64,000 nucleotides of DNA from assembly GCA_905250025.1 (NCBI GenBank), contig CAJNOJ010000155.1:133912-197911 (forward strand). The letters are read 5' to 3'. The notes under the pieces are model-generated. The model was not told the origin of the DNA. It did not search any database and saw only the letters and a program-made list of their open reading frames with translations. This document shows positions 53,799-64,000 of the stretch, piece by piece (position 1 is the first letter of the stretch; each line of letters opens with the position of its first letter). Source of the DNA: Adineta ricciae (taxonomy: Eukaryota > Rotifera > Eurotatoria > Adinetida > Adinetidae). Both the position numbers and the translations under genes were made by a program.

Positions 53799-55401
53799 AT
53801 GATTGTAACGAAGCTTCTGTACATTTGTTTGATATTCACTTTCACAAATGTTCGATGCGAAGTCTTGCAATTAACATCAGCGAATATTTCCCAATACCTC
53901 CAAGATCATGTCACGTTTGTTAAGTTTTACGCGGATTGGTGAGTTAATGTAGGATGGTAGATCCGGGTTTGAAGTGAGCGTCTTTAGGTGCCCACATTGT
54001 AGAAAATTTGAACCGACTTGGAAAGAATATTCGGAAATGAAACAGAATAACGACTTGAGTATAGCACAGGTAAGACTGGATCGGAAAAAAAACAGTTTTT
54101 GTGAGTAATGCATGTGTTTCGATAGGTTGATTGTTCTGATGATCCATTATTGTGCTCTGATCATGATATATTCGGTTATCCAACGTGAGTTTTGATAATG
54201 GAATTATGTAGAGAGTGATCTTTTGATTTTAGAATTAAATTATTCATACGTGGAAGTGGCGCACGATATTCTGGTCCACGGCATATAGAATCTCTCAATG
54301 TTTTCTATCAACAAAAGATCGCAGAGGACGTAAATGTATGTGTTGATCATGGTCGAAGCTGAATTCATATTAATGAAGTTCTTTGTTTAGTTTGAAGATG
54401 GTGTCGCGACGAAATCTGCAATTGTAGAACTAACGGCAGAGAATTTCAACGCAATAACTTCGAAAGGTTTCGCATTTATCGTCTTCTTTGCTCCTTGGTG
54501 CAAACATTGTAAAGTTCTTAAACCTGTTTTTCAAGAATTAGCCAAACAAATGATTAACACTCGAGGATTACTTTTAGCGACAGTAAATGGATCTTGAATA
54601 TGGAAAGAATTCTTCATCTGTTTCCCGATCATTTAGGTTGATTGTACAAGTGAACAGAATCTCTGCGCAAAACATGCAATTAAAGGTTATCCAACATTAA
54701 TCTGGTTTGAAAATGGTCACGAGGTAAGTCCTATACGAAAAACATCGACTTTTGCATCGATCTCAATACTTTTTTTTAATAGAAAGATCGATACAGCGAA
54801 TCACGAGAATTGGAGAGTATGAAACGATACATTGAACAAAATATGAAAGATGCCGAACCAGTGTTCACTGAAGCACCACCTGTGCAAGACAAATCCGAAG
54901 AATCTATGGAGAAAACATCTCCAGTAGGTAATCATTGCTGAATCACGTATAAATGTCGATATTCGTGTTTAGAATGACAATCTTCTCACAGCGAGAACTT
55001 TTACTCAAGGTGTAAGTTTCGAAGGCTATGCATTTGTCAATTTTGGTGCACCTTGGTGTACACATTGCCAAAAGTTAGCTCCTGTCTGGAAACAATTAGC
55101 TCAGAAATTTTCTCAGAATGAAGATATTCGAATTTCACGTGTCGATTGTACTGCAAGTGAATCGTTGTGTAAAGATCATGGAGTAAGTGTCATGTCGGTC
55201 GTCAGATTGATATATAATTCTCTTCTTTTCAATTAGATTCGGGCGTTTCCAACTCTGATTCTGTTTCGCTATGGTGAATCGAAGGTGGAATACAATGGCG
55301 CAAGAGATTTCGACTCCATGTACAATTTTCTCGTTAGTCAATTGGAATTTTTTGGTGATGAGTATCTATTAAAGCCAAACAATGAGATTATCAACAATTG
55401 A
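53799..55401 (+). CDS. TXNDC5: Thioredoxin domain-containing protein 5 (ERp46-like disulphide isomerase)
   Basis: ATG at 53799-53801 begins a signal peptide (MIVTKLLYICLIFTFTNVRC). About seven or eight short introns separate exons for three thioredoxin domains with active sites ADWCPHCRKFEP, APWCKHCKVLKP and APWCTHCQKLAP, each followed by a cis-Pro (GYPTIKLF, GYPTLIWF, AFPTLILF). Three CxHC domains in series is the TXNDC5/ERp46 architecture, an ER oxidoreductase that introduces disulphides in secretory proteins. Stop TGA at 55399-55401. The protein ends NNEIINN without the KDEL-type retrieval signal usual in the family, so retention may differ, or a further exon was missed. Confidence 0.9.
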
Positions 55402-56131
55402 AAGATATCCAAGATGATCATAATGTTGTTATTTTCTTTTGTTGTTTTTTAGTGTGATGGTTTCTTGCTTTATATATATATATGCGTGTGTGTGTGTGAC
55501 AAGCATGTTAATCTTCTGGAAAAAATGAATATATTTTCAAACAAGACAAGGAAATGTTGACACGACATTATTTTCTCATAGAAGAATCGAACTTACCGAA
55601 CACCTACTCGCAGCCTGAAGGTCCTAATAATAACACTAATTTGGTCTCGCATTTGTTAGGCCTTTTGTCTGCATTAAATCAAATGAAGCACGATACATTT
55701 GAGAACACATACGTCAACAAATGACTTCTAAGGGTAATCTGAGTTTGACTTTATACCGGTGCTATGACGACACTTAAACACAGAGATTTCAAACCACCCA
55801 CCAGAAACATTTAGCTTCGAGTTCCAAAAATGAAATGCGCAGTATCTAAGTTGCTTCTCATGAAAACGCGATATTCATTGAGGTCTATGCCATCATAAAT
55901 CGAGTTCTATACGTTGTCAATATGTTAAAAACTGCTCGATATGAATCGATGATTTTCTTAATTAGCAATATGAAATTCTCAAGGCAAAATGGCTTCCAAG
56001 CATGTATTTAGTCAATCAATCGTGCAATATCCTGCCCTACAAGTCGGAAATAGAAACATCAAAGACTGCAAGTAGTTTCGGGTCGTTCTTTGTTTGTCCG
56101 AATAATAACTAACATCCAAGAAAGATCAATG
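55402..56131. other. Spacer with TA/TG microsatellite
   Basis: About 730 bases after TXNDC5. It contains (TA)n(TG)n at 55470-55497 and a short ATG-initiated frame at 55554-55724 (56 codons, MLTRHYFLIEESNLPNTYSQ start) with no known motif; I do not call it a gene. Confidence 0.4.
55470..55497. repeat. TA/TG dinucleotide microsatellite
   Basis: A TATATA run followed by GCGTGTGTGTGTGTG, directly visible in the 3' flank of TXNDC5. Alternating purine-pyrimidine DNA of this kind can adopt non-B forms and mutates quickly. Confidence 0.85.
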
Positions 56132-56514
56132 TTAAATCGATGTTCTTGCGTAGGCTAACGAGTTTTCTTCTTTCTCGAGACAGTAAATCGATAAAACGAG
56201 AATACTAAACACAACAGTGAACAAATGTAAAGATGTCATTAATGAAACCCATTGAAACGGAAATCTCATCAAATAAACTAAGGTAATGAGAAAGAAATCG
56301 AGTGAAAAGAAATACTCATCATTCTTAAAGTATCCTTCAATGGACCATATTTGACGTCGATCCTCATTTCACTTGGAAATCGTATCCAATAAAGCTGAAT
56401 GACTACATTCATAATCTCAATTATCAAAATCATGCTCACTCTTTTCACTTGATGACATGTATTGACAAAAAATCGATTAACCAGAAATTGTCGCGTATTC
56501 ACAGAGATATTCAT
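56132..56514 (-). CDS. Possible small two-exon membrane protein, unknown
   Basis: A model complement(join(56132..56277, 56316..56514)) gives 114 residues with consistent phase across a GT-AG intron of only 38 bases. The first exon starts MNISVNTRQFLVNRFFVNTC; hydrophobic stretches VSMILIIEIMNVVIQLYWI and VSLMTSLHLFTVVFSILVLS could be two membrane helices, and the tail is polar (CLEKEENSLAYARTSI). I found no recognisable motif. The intron is shorter than others in this window, which weakens the model, and upstream exons may exist. It may also be a fragment of a receptor-like gene. Confidence 0.3.
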
Positions 56515-57113
56515 TACCACTGATACTTTGAAAGAATTAGCAGTTCATTGAATGAATGGTAATTGGATTAGTTTCTTTAACATGACTTATTCACACATAA
56601 CCAAAGACACATCTGACACTTTGTACGAATGTCACTGAGGCATGAGTTTTTATAGAATTCGTTTCGATGTAAATAATGACTCAGATCGAACCTTGTAACT
56701 TTCGATTAAAAATTCGATTAAAAATCTAATCCAGTTGATCATACTTTTGTAATTAGAGAAACAAAGATGCTTATGTTGTTTATCCATTAATTACTTTCTA
56801 CTAAATACCATTTGAACTATATTTAGATCATCTTAGAATATTCCTGATCTCCGAATGGTTCTTGTATGAATATGTCTTCGTCGAATAAGGTTGTAGAGTT
56901 GGTTATCTAAACCTTAGGAAAAGCTCTTCTTGATTGATGTCCAATTATTATCGCTAGCTAAAGCACAGCTGTTTGCCAGTTACAAGCGTTCCTCTTCCTT
57001 CTAGTTCGGAGATTTCTGGTTCGTCGTGTTGATCTCTCAACGTACTTGGAGAACTAATACAAAATATCAAGCAAAAAGGCCATTCCTCTGCCATAAGATA
57101 AACGAGTGATACC
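56515..57113. other. Spacer upstream of the stanniocalcin-like gene
   Basis: About 600 bases. Presumed promoter of the gene at 57114 and 5' side of the small minus-strand model. Nothing else recognised. Confidence 0.4.
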
Positions 57114-57689
57114 ATGATATCCTCCGTACTTCTGATATCTCTTTACTTCCTAAGATTTTCTTCTGCACATGTCGTGCATGCTAAAACAACAATCAATGAA
57201 ACGTGTATAAACTACGGTCGAAATTATGACTGTCGATTTTATCAATGTTATGAAGAACGTTTTCCATGTGGACCGTCGTATTGGATGTTGAAATGGGGAT
57301 ACAAATATTGCGACCGTATGCAAAGAGCTGCATTTAACTTCGATAAGACTGGTCAAGAATTAATCAAAAAACTTTCTCAATGTCTGACTAATAAACTATT
57401 ACGACACGGTCTTTACAAATTTCATGACATTAATTGTGAAGTTTTACGTTCAACAGGCCAACGTATTGTTCAAGAATGCTACATGTCAAACGCGAAACTC
57501 TTTTGCCAAGCATATCACGGTAGAAATCGTGACTGCTTCTTTCAATTAACTGACAGCGACGATAGGCACGATTTAAATGTTATACGAACAATGACAAGTG
57601 TTGGACAGAAATGCTCACCGAAGAAAAAACTTTCTGACATGAAACCAAATAAAAAAATGAATCAATGTTTACTAACGCCTACGCTGTAA
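57114..57689 (+). CDS. Stanniocalcin-like secreted Cys-rich protein
   Basis: A single-exon gene of 191 residues. A signal peptide is clear (MISSVLLISLYFLRFSSAHV), followed by a Cys-rich domain: CRFYQCYEERFPCG, then GYKYCDRMQRAAFNFDKTG, LIKKLSQCLTNKLL, DINCEVLRSTGQRIVQECYM and NAKLFCQAYHGR. The spacing of cysteines and the stretches AAFNFDKTGQELIKKLSQCL and RIVQECY recall stanniocalcin (there: AAKFDTQGKAF, EECYSKLNVC), a glycoprotein hormone that affects calcium and phosphate balance and IGF availability in vertebrates. An NETC glycosylation site lies near the N-terminus. The assignment is by eye and needs profile support. Confidence 0.55.
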   Translation: MISSVLLISLYFLRFSSAHVVHAKTTINETCINYGRNYDCRFYQCYEERFPCGPSYWMLKWGYKYCDRMQRAAFNFDKTGQELIKKLSQCLTNKLLRHGLYKFHDINCEVLRSTGQRIVQECYMSNAKLFCQAYHGRNRDCFFQLTDSDDRHDLNVIRTMTSVGQKCSPKKKLSDMKPNKKMNQCLLTPTL

Positions 57690-57774
57690 GAGAATAACAA
57701 GCCAAGAAATGCGTGCTTACAAGACCGGAAATGAATAAAACACGTCGTTACATTTAGTAGTTATTGAAGATATC

Positions 57775-58008
57775 TTATATCAAGCATTCTGTTTTTTTCT
57801 TAATTATATTTTCTTTCGATTTGACACAATTATTTCTGAAATTATCGAGATAAAACGATTTATTTTGCCTTTTTTGTCTTGTTTGGGTGCTTTTCTGAAT
57901 AATAAACTTCTCTTCATATTTCAGCATTGACCATTTTCTGTAAAATTCATCTCTAACAGGTTCGAGAAGAGTCCGAATGCGTGGAATCTCTCGGCTTGTT
58001 CTAAACAT
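57775..58008 (-). CDS. Possible short basic protein or last exon, unknown
   Basis: From an ATG at 58006-58008 a 77-codon frame (MFRTSREIPRIRTLLEPVRD...) has balanced, helix-like composition (DEFYRKWSMLKYEEKFIIQ), then a Lys-rich tail to a TAA at 57775-57777. The frame is also open upstream of the ATG, so this could be a terminal exon. It converges on the stanniocalcin-like gene, 85 bases away. No family recognised. A chance frame cannot be excluded. Confidence 0.25.
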   Translation of the reverse strand: MFRTSREIPRIRTLLEPVRDEFYRKWSMLKYEEKFIIQKSTQTRQKRQNKSFYLDNFRNNCVKSKENIIKKKTECLI

Positions 58009-59065
58009 GTTGAGAAAAGCTATTTCCGGAGACACATGGATATGAGAAAAGACAGGAATGAATTCGAGAGTAGCTAGAGAGGTAACAGAACGATTGTGTA
58101 GTCCCTATCGCGTATGAATTGAATAGTTTTCTTGTATGTCTACGTTTTACTCTAGCTTTTCCATCTAGCAGAAAAGAATATTTGGGTGGGAGGGAGGGAG
58201 ACAGAGACAGAGAGAAAGAGAAAAAGAACAAAATAGAGAAGAAAGAGAAAAGCAAAAAGAAAATGATTCTACAATGTAGTTCATAGTCGAGTTGGCCAAT
58301 AATTAGTCTGGTCTTTTGTTCACATTTTCATGTCTGTCATCAATCTAACTCTAGTATTCTTTCTATTCGCATTTTTCATTTTGTTTAATATTCACGAATG
58401 TTCTCTACTTGTCTCATTATCTTTTAATTATGATCAATATCAATAATCTTCGAAGTAGAGTACATTCTCTTTTCTATGAAAATAATTCTATTTTAATAAG
58501 CTTATTTCTCAAAGGAAGAGATGGATGTTCTATATAAAGTTCGCCTTTTTCTCTCCCTCTCTCTTGTCTCTTTCATTATTTTAACAAAACTATATATTTG
58601 AGGGAATTGAAAATTGTTTGATAAAAACATAAGTAAATCTACATAGATCTCTTCTTCCAAGTCATGACTTGTTCTCATTCTGTTTACACTTTTTATCCAT
58701 ATCACACTTTTCGCAGTAAGTCCTTCTTGAATTCTTCTCCAATTATTACCACGACCATCGTTTGGCTTCGATTCAATCGTCAAGGTTGAAATGAAGTATT
58801 GAACATGATTTTTCCTACGACAAAAGATCAGTTAGAATAACATTTGCACTGTAATCTTGAGTATAATTCATGTGGGACAGTATACTTATTAATAATTTAC
58901 CTTTGATGAGTTGTAAAGTCTCTCTAGATAGATGATTTTAATCTGAAAACTTCCTATTCATTAAAATACACCGAGAACGTGCTACTCAAATGTGATTTTT
59001 CTTCTTTTAGATAAATAATCGCCTAAGCATTTTCTTGTGTATCCAGTATTTCTTACAACAGCACT
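58009..59065. other. Spacer with purine-rich tract
   Basis: About 1.06 kb. A purine-rich GA/GGGA tract runs at about 58187-58260. A minus-strand open stretch at 58502-58783 begins at TTG and is rejected. No RNA gene seen. Confidence 0.4.
58187..58260. repeat. Purine-rich GA/GGGA tract
   Basis: The plus strand carries GGGAGGGAGGGAGA followed by CAGAGA and AGAAAG units, nearly all purines for about 70 bases. Seen directly; polypurine mirror-type DNA can form triplex structures. Confidence 0.75.
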
Positions 59066-59623
59066 ATGCCAAGTATTTCATCATCAAGAACGTTTTCTGT
59101 CATGTCATCATCGTCTGTTTCAACTCGAGGACATCCATTTCTATCTCGATTTATCATGAGTATGACCGTAGTTATACTTCTTGTAGGATTTTGTCCATAT
59201 GTTTCTTCGTCGCCGACACCTCCATCGAATGACCAAGACAAGCAAATCAATCAGCAATCCAATGGCTTTATTCTCGATGCCGACAACTCGCATCAAACAC
59301 CATCATTATCATCGTCCGTCCAAGAAGCACTTTCAGACTCATCACCAACTTGGTATGTACAACCGCGTGCGAACGCTCATGAATTTCTAATGTCAAATCT
59401 CAATGATAATGAAATCATTGTATCCAAACGTTTTACACGATTTCTTTATGATGATCAAGTCAATGACGAAAGTGACGATGATGATGTTTTTATACCATCA
59501 AACAAACGATCAGCTGTGGGAAACAAAGGCACATATTCGAACCTGATCAAACGAAAACAATTAACCAAACCACCGATGGAAGTTATGAATGAAATTGTCA
59601 ATTCGATTTATCTTAAACGTTAA
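59066..59623 (+). CDS. Possible neuropeptide/prohormone precursor
   Basis: 185 residues, no intron. ATG at 59066; a later ATG (59156, MSMTVVILLVGFCPYV) would start closer to the signal-peptide core, with likely cleavage after YVSSS. The rest is polar and has dibasic sites of prohormone type: VSKR, SNKR, LIKR and a terminal YLKR. Predicted pieces are FTRFLYDDQVNDE..., SAVGNKGTYSNLI and KQLTKPPMEVMNEIVNSIYL. There are no Cys residues and no C-terminal Gly for amidation. The composition fits a neuropeptide precursor, but no known peptide family is matched and it could be another secreted Ser/Asp-rich protein. Confidence 0.5.
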   Translation: MPSISSSRTFSVMSSSSVSTRGHPFLSRFIMSMTVVILLVGFCPYVSSSPTPPSNDQDKQINQQSNGFILDADNSHQTPSLSSSVQEALSDSSPTWYVQPRANAHEFLMSNLNDNEIIVSKRFTRFLYDDQVNDESDDDDVFIPSNKRSAVGNKGTYSNLIKRKQLTKPPMEVMNEIVNSIYLKR

Positions 59624-60416
59624 AGATCGTTTGAAAAGCAAATAAATATGAAATCGATTTTGAAAAATATCTATGCATATGCAAACTGACTTGTCTAGCT
59701 AAATAAAACGAATGACAATAACAAGACATGGATGATTTGCAGGGAAATATCACGCCGTTCTCGGAAAGAAATATTTTCCGGTATAATTAGTCTAGAAGAG
59801 CCTTTAGAAAATCATTGATGTAAACCAAAATGAAATGAAATTTCTTATTTAAATTTAATCGAGAAAAAACTTCCGTATGCGCAGAAGAAAATTGCGTCTG
59901 TCAGTGACAGATTGACTAAATACGTCAGAGAACATATTTTCCAAACAAATAAAAATACCTTCTGACGGAATATCACGACCCATTGTGAGAAGCATGTCTA
60001 ATTTCCAAAAGGATTGCTGAGTATACATCCGACGTTGATGATAACAACAGTTTGTTTTGCTGACATTCGCTTATGGATGACGGAAATGACTGAGTCATTG
60101 GCGAAAAGCGACATCTATACGGACGGAGAGAACGAAGAAATTTATTGCCGAATAAATTGATGGAATTAGATTTGAATATCGATTTGAAGATGCGTTTCAT
60201 GAAAAGATAATCCCGTTCGAAAAGAATTTCAATCATTGATTGTGCTATTTGCTATGATTCGTTTGATAGAATTCCATTTTATACATACGAAAGCGTAAAT
60301 AATAACACCTCCGTTGGAACATGAATTCAAATACTTTCGAAATTCTGTTCTATTTTATCGTCATCCGCAAATCTCTTTTAGATTATTTAGTTTTTGAAAT
60401 TTGAACAGCCAATAAC
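59624..60416. other. Spacer upstream of RPL12
   Basis: About 790 bases. A minus-strand frame from an ATG at 60236 to 59973 (87 codons, MIEILFERDYLFMKRIF...) has no motif and is not called. An acceptor-like TTTTAG precedes the RPL12 ATG by about 37 bases and could be a 5'-UTR or trans-splice acceptor. Confidence 0.4.
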
Positions 60417-61123
60417 ATGGGACCTAAATTCGATCCAACCGCTGTTTATGAAAGTACGTCGTTGCTTCTCAATGATTTCAATCGTCATATGTAATGTATT
60501 TTTAGTTATGGTTCGTGTCACTGGTGGTGAAGCACCAGGTGGTTCATCATTAGCTCCTAAAATAGGTCCTCTTGGTCTTGTAAGTCATTCAATGATAAAA
60601 ATTCTTTCTCGGAAATCCGCCTGCTTCTATTTCTAGTCTCCAAAAAAAGTTGGTGATGATATTGCTAAAGCAACAGGTGAATGGAAAGGCATGCGTGTGA
60701 CAGTGAAGCTAACTGTGCAAAATCGTAATGCGAAAATCGATGTCATCCCATCAGCATCGTCGCTTGTTATCAAAGCACTGAAAGAACCACCACGCGATCG
60801 TAAAAAACAAAAGAATAGTAAATGAAAGTTCTTCTTCCACTGGAAATCAACCTGCTTTTCATTTAGTTAAACATGATGGTAATGTTTCACTTGATGAAAT
60901 CTACAAAATCGCTCGAATTATGCGAGTACGTTCATTAGCTAAGACATTCGACGGCACTGTAAAAGAAATTCTCGGTAAATTCGTACTCATTGTCGAGCGT
61001 TGTCTCATCATATTGTGTTTTATAGGCACAGCTCAATCTGTCGGTTGTAAAGTCGATGGCTCACATCCTCATGATATTATCAATCAGATAAATAACGGTC
61101 AAGTGGATGTACCACGCGAGTAA
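60417..61123 (+). CDS. RPL12: 60S ribosomal protein L12 (uL11)
   Basis: The CDS is join(60417..60453, 60506..60579, 60637..60817, 60867..60974, 61026..61123), 165 residues, exactly the human length. uL11 sits at the base of the P-stalk on 28S rRNA and takes part in translation-factor binding. Motifs: [92 protein letters not shown] and [24 protein letters not shown] lies at about 61193-61200. Confidence 0.97.
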
Positions 61124-61462
61124 ACGACAGGAGAAGAAAAAAAAAACAAATATCCGAACGTTGTTGTTTTTTTTTTCAACAAAGAAAAAACTAAATAAAT
61201 AAGAAGATTGCAAATCATGAGTGTTATTCATAGAAACAGAAAAGAAGTCATTTTTTTCACGGACAAACATCGACTTGATTTGACAAGTCGACTTATATTT
61301 AGTCTGTAAATTTCATCTTTAAATAGAACATCATGTCGCAATATTTCCTTCCGAATCTGACATCGTGAGTCATGGATATATGAGAACAGCATCTACTCGA
61401 ATGTTTTCCAGTTCAATAACAAGTTGGTTTTTATTGAGAAAACGGAAACAATGATTGAATTA
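61124..61462. other. Convergent spacer between RPL12 and DIMT1
   Basis: About 340 bases of 3' ends from converging genes, with the RPL12 poly(A) signal. Nothing else seen. Confidence 0.45.
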
Positions 61463-62849
<1,387 letters not shown>

Positions 62850-63039
62850 TGTATTCGGTTTTTCTTTATCTAAAAAACCACGGTGAAGATATGGAGTTCT
62901 TTTCTAAGAATAGGACATAATGGGACATTCGTTTTCCTTTTTTCTGTCTACATATACATCAATCGATCAAAAAAAAACCAGAAAAAGAGAGAAAAAGTGA
63001 GGAGAAAAGAATTGGTCTTTGAAAATTGTTTGTCGGCGA

Positions 63040-64000
63040 TCACCAGCGTGTCTTAACCGATGTTTCGAGATATTCCTTATATCTCGCATTCTTCAGCTGA
63101 GCTTGGAATCTCGCAGCACGTTCTTCATATGTTGGTCCTAAGAAAAAGTGTCCCCGATTCCAATGATGAACATCCGACCATCCACCAAGTACACCTCGAT
63201 TGGTTGCATAACCAGCATGTGCAGAATTGTAGAGACCGGCTGATATACCACCGAGGATATACGCAACTGGAATCGATACTCCAACGAAACGTGAGTTTCG
63301 AATCCACATGGCCGAAACGACAACACCTGTTAGAGCACCAACGAGTGCTGCATCAATGTCCCGACCGATTTCAGTATCGGGATAACCACGCAGAGCACGA
63401 ACGACAGGCCATGAGCCGCAATAAATGAGACATGATGCGGTAAAAAAAGCACATGGACGAAGTGCGCGAAGAATCGCCGCATTTCGAGGTACTTGGTATC
63501 GCGTACGAAGGTTTCCATAATTAACTGAAAAACAAACACTCATAAGAAAAACCAACCGACTATTTCTATTGAATTCATCTTACGTGCATAGATAAGTATC
63601 GATCCTTTGAGACCGAAACCGAGACCTGCCGCCATTCTTTGAGGAATTGGTGCATCAACATCAAGTGACCACATGCCTGTTGTCGTAAACTCTCTCAAAG
63701 ATTCCCATCCATTTTCACTCCAGAAGAAACGTGTTGCAATACGTGTTGGTGCCCATCGATAATAATGCCAGTAATAATCATAGCTGAAAAGAGTCATGCA
63801 CAACGAGCATGAAATTGGAAATCAAACTTAAGAAACATACAAATCTTTGAATTTTTCCAGAATGAAACCTCCGGACGAACGTTGAGGCTGATTTGGTAAA
63901 CGAACCGGATAAGAACCTGTTGTTTGTGTAAATTCACTACTACCGACTAGTTCATTCGCTGGTCGTTTACTCGTTGGCAACGAGTCTTTATCATCTTTCG
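63040..64000 (-). CDS. TIMMDC1/Tim17-family mitochondrial membrane protein (5' end outside window)
   Basis: The 3' part of a minus-strand gene, in at least three exons (introns at about 63541-63583 and 63785-63849); the start lies beyond 64000. The visible protein begins KDDKDSLPTSKRPANELVG and continues YDYYWHYYRW, WSENGWESLREFTTTGMW, then four weakly hydrophobic Gly-rich segments (AAGLGFGLKGSILIYA, RPCAFFTASCLIYCG, IDAALVGALTGVVVSAMW, VSIPVAYILGGISAGLY) and a polar C-terminus ending SVKTRW with TGA at 63040-63042. The GW-x-LRE block and the ALVGALTG...GLY arrangement resemble TIMMDC1, a complex I assembly factor of the inner membrane in the Tim17/22/23 superfamily. The match is by eye. Confidence 0.55.

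Noticed and set aside
55554..55724. 56-codon plus-strand ORF after TXNDC5
   Set aside because: Real ATG and fair composition, but too short, with no motif, and no signal peptide. Kept only as a note.
58502..58783. 93-codon minus-strand frame
   Set aside because: Starts at TTG, and the C-terminal part comes from a CT-rich stretch. No support.
59973..60236. 87-codon minus-strand ORF upstream of RPL12
   Set aside because: Has an ATG but no recognisable domain, and lies where the RPL12 promoter should be.

Overview
This is a 64 kb stretch of animal nuclear DNA, most likely from a bdelloid rotifer. That assignment is inference. It rests on very compact genes, GT-AG introns that are mostly about 45-65 bases long, AT-rich spacers, metazoan ciliary, Golgi and spliceosomal genes, and accessory families that I associate with bdelloids (an ankyrin/ADP-ribosyltransferase gene, a bacterial-type glucokinase, F-box orphans). 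Nothing prokaryotic in layout is present (no operons, CRISPR or IS elements). I found no convincing tRNA or rRNA gene.

Layout. 0-8.5 kb: the 3' end of an unknown gene; DNAI2 (axonemal dynein intermediate chain, minus); a class A-like GPCR (plus); a secreted thrombospondin-repeat protein (minus); a bacterial-type glucokinase with one intron (minus). 9-13.3 kb: malic enzyme (minus) and an F-box-like protein (minus). 13.3-16.3 kb: a gene-poor spacer. 16.3-20.1 kb: three tandem fatty-acid-binding-protein genes (plus), each with four exons and three phase-0 introns. 20.5-24.8 kb: an RRM/coiled-coil orphan and COG4 (both minus). 24.9-29.9 kb: ES1/GATD3, RAB5IF and PRPF6 (all plus). 30.6-32.7 kb: LC8 dynein light chain and a second GPCR (both minus). 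33.4-35.5 kb: a decaying zone holding a broken ankyrin-ART gene and a second decayed reading frame (both plus). 36.5-47.4 kb: CEP19, a large TRPA-like ankyrin channel and an AGAP-type ArfGAP (all minus). 47.8-55.4 kb: transportin-1, a kinectin/p180-like ER coiled-coil protein and a three-thioredoxin-domain TXNDC5 homologue (all plus). 56-59.6 kb: a possible small membrane protein, a stanniocalcin-like secreted protein and a possible prohormone. 60.4-64 kb: RPL12 (plus), DIMT1 (minus) and the 3' part of a TIMMDC1-like mitochondrial membrane protein (minus).

Most genes are independently transcribed housekeeping genes. Two close head-to-head pairs (COG4/ES1 and AGAP/TNPO1) probably share promoter regions. 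The most notable signals are: a 153-base identical block, intron included, shared by the outer two FABP genes but not the middle one, which suggests gene conversion; an ART gene with two in-frame TGA codons and a Cys at the usual catalytic Arg position; a decayed ORF next to it; and an intron-bearing bacterial-type glucokinase that is a candidate for ancient horizontal transfer.
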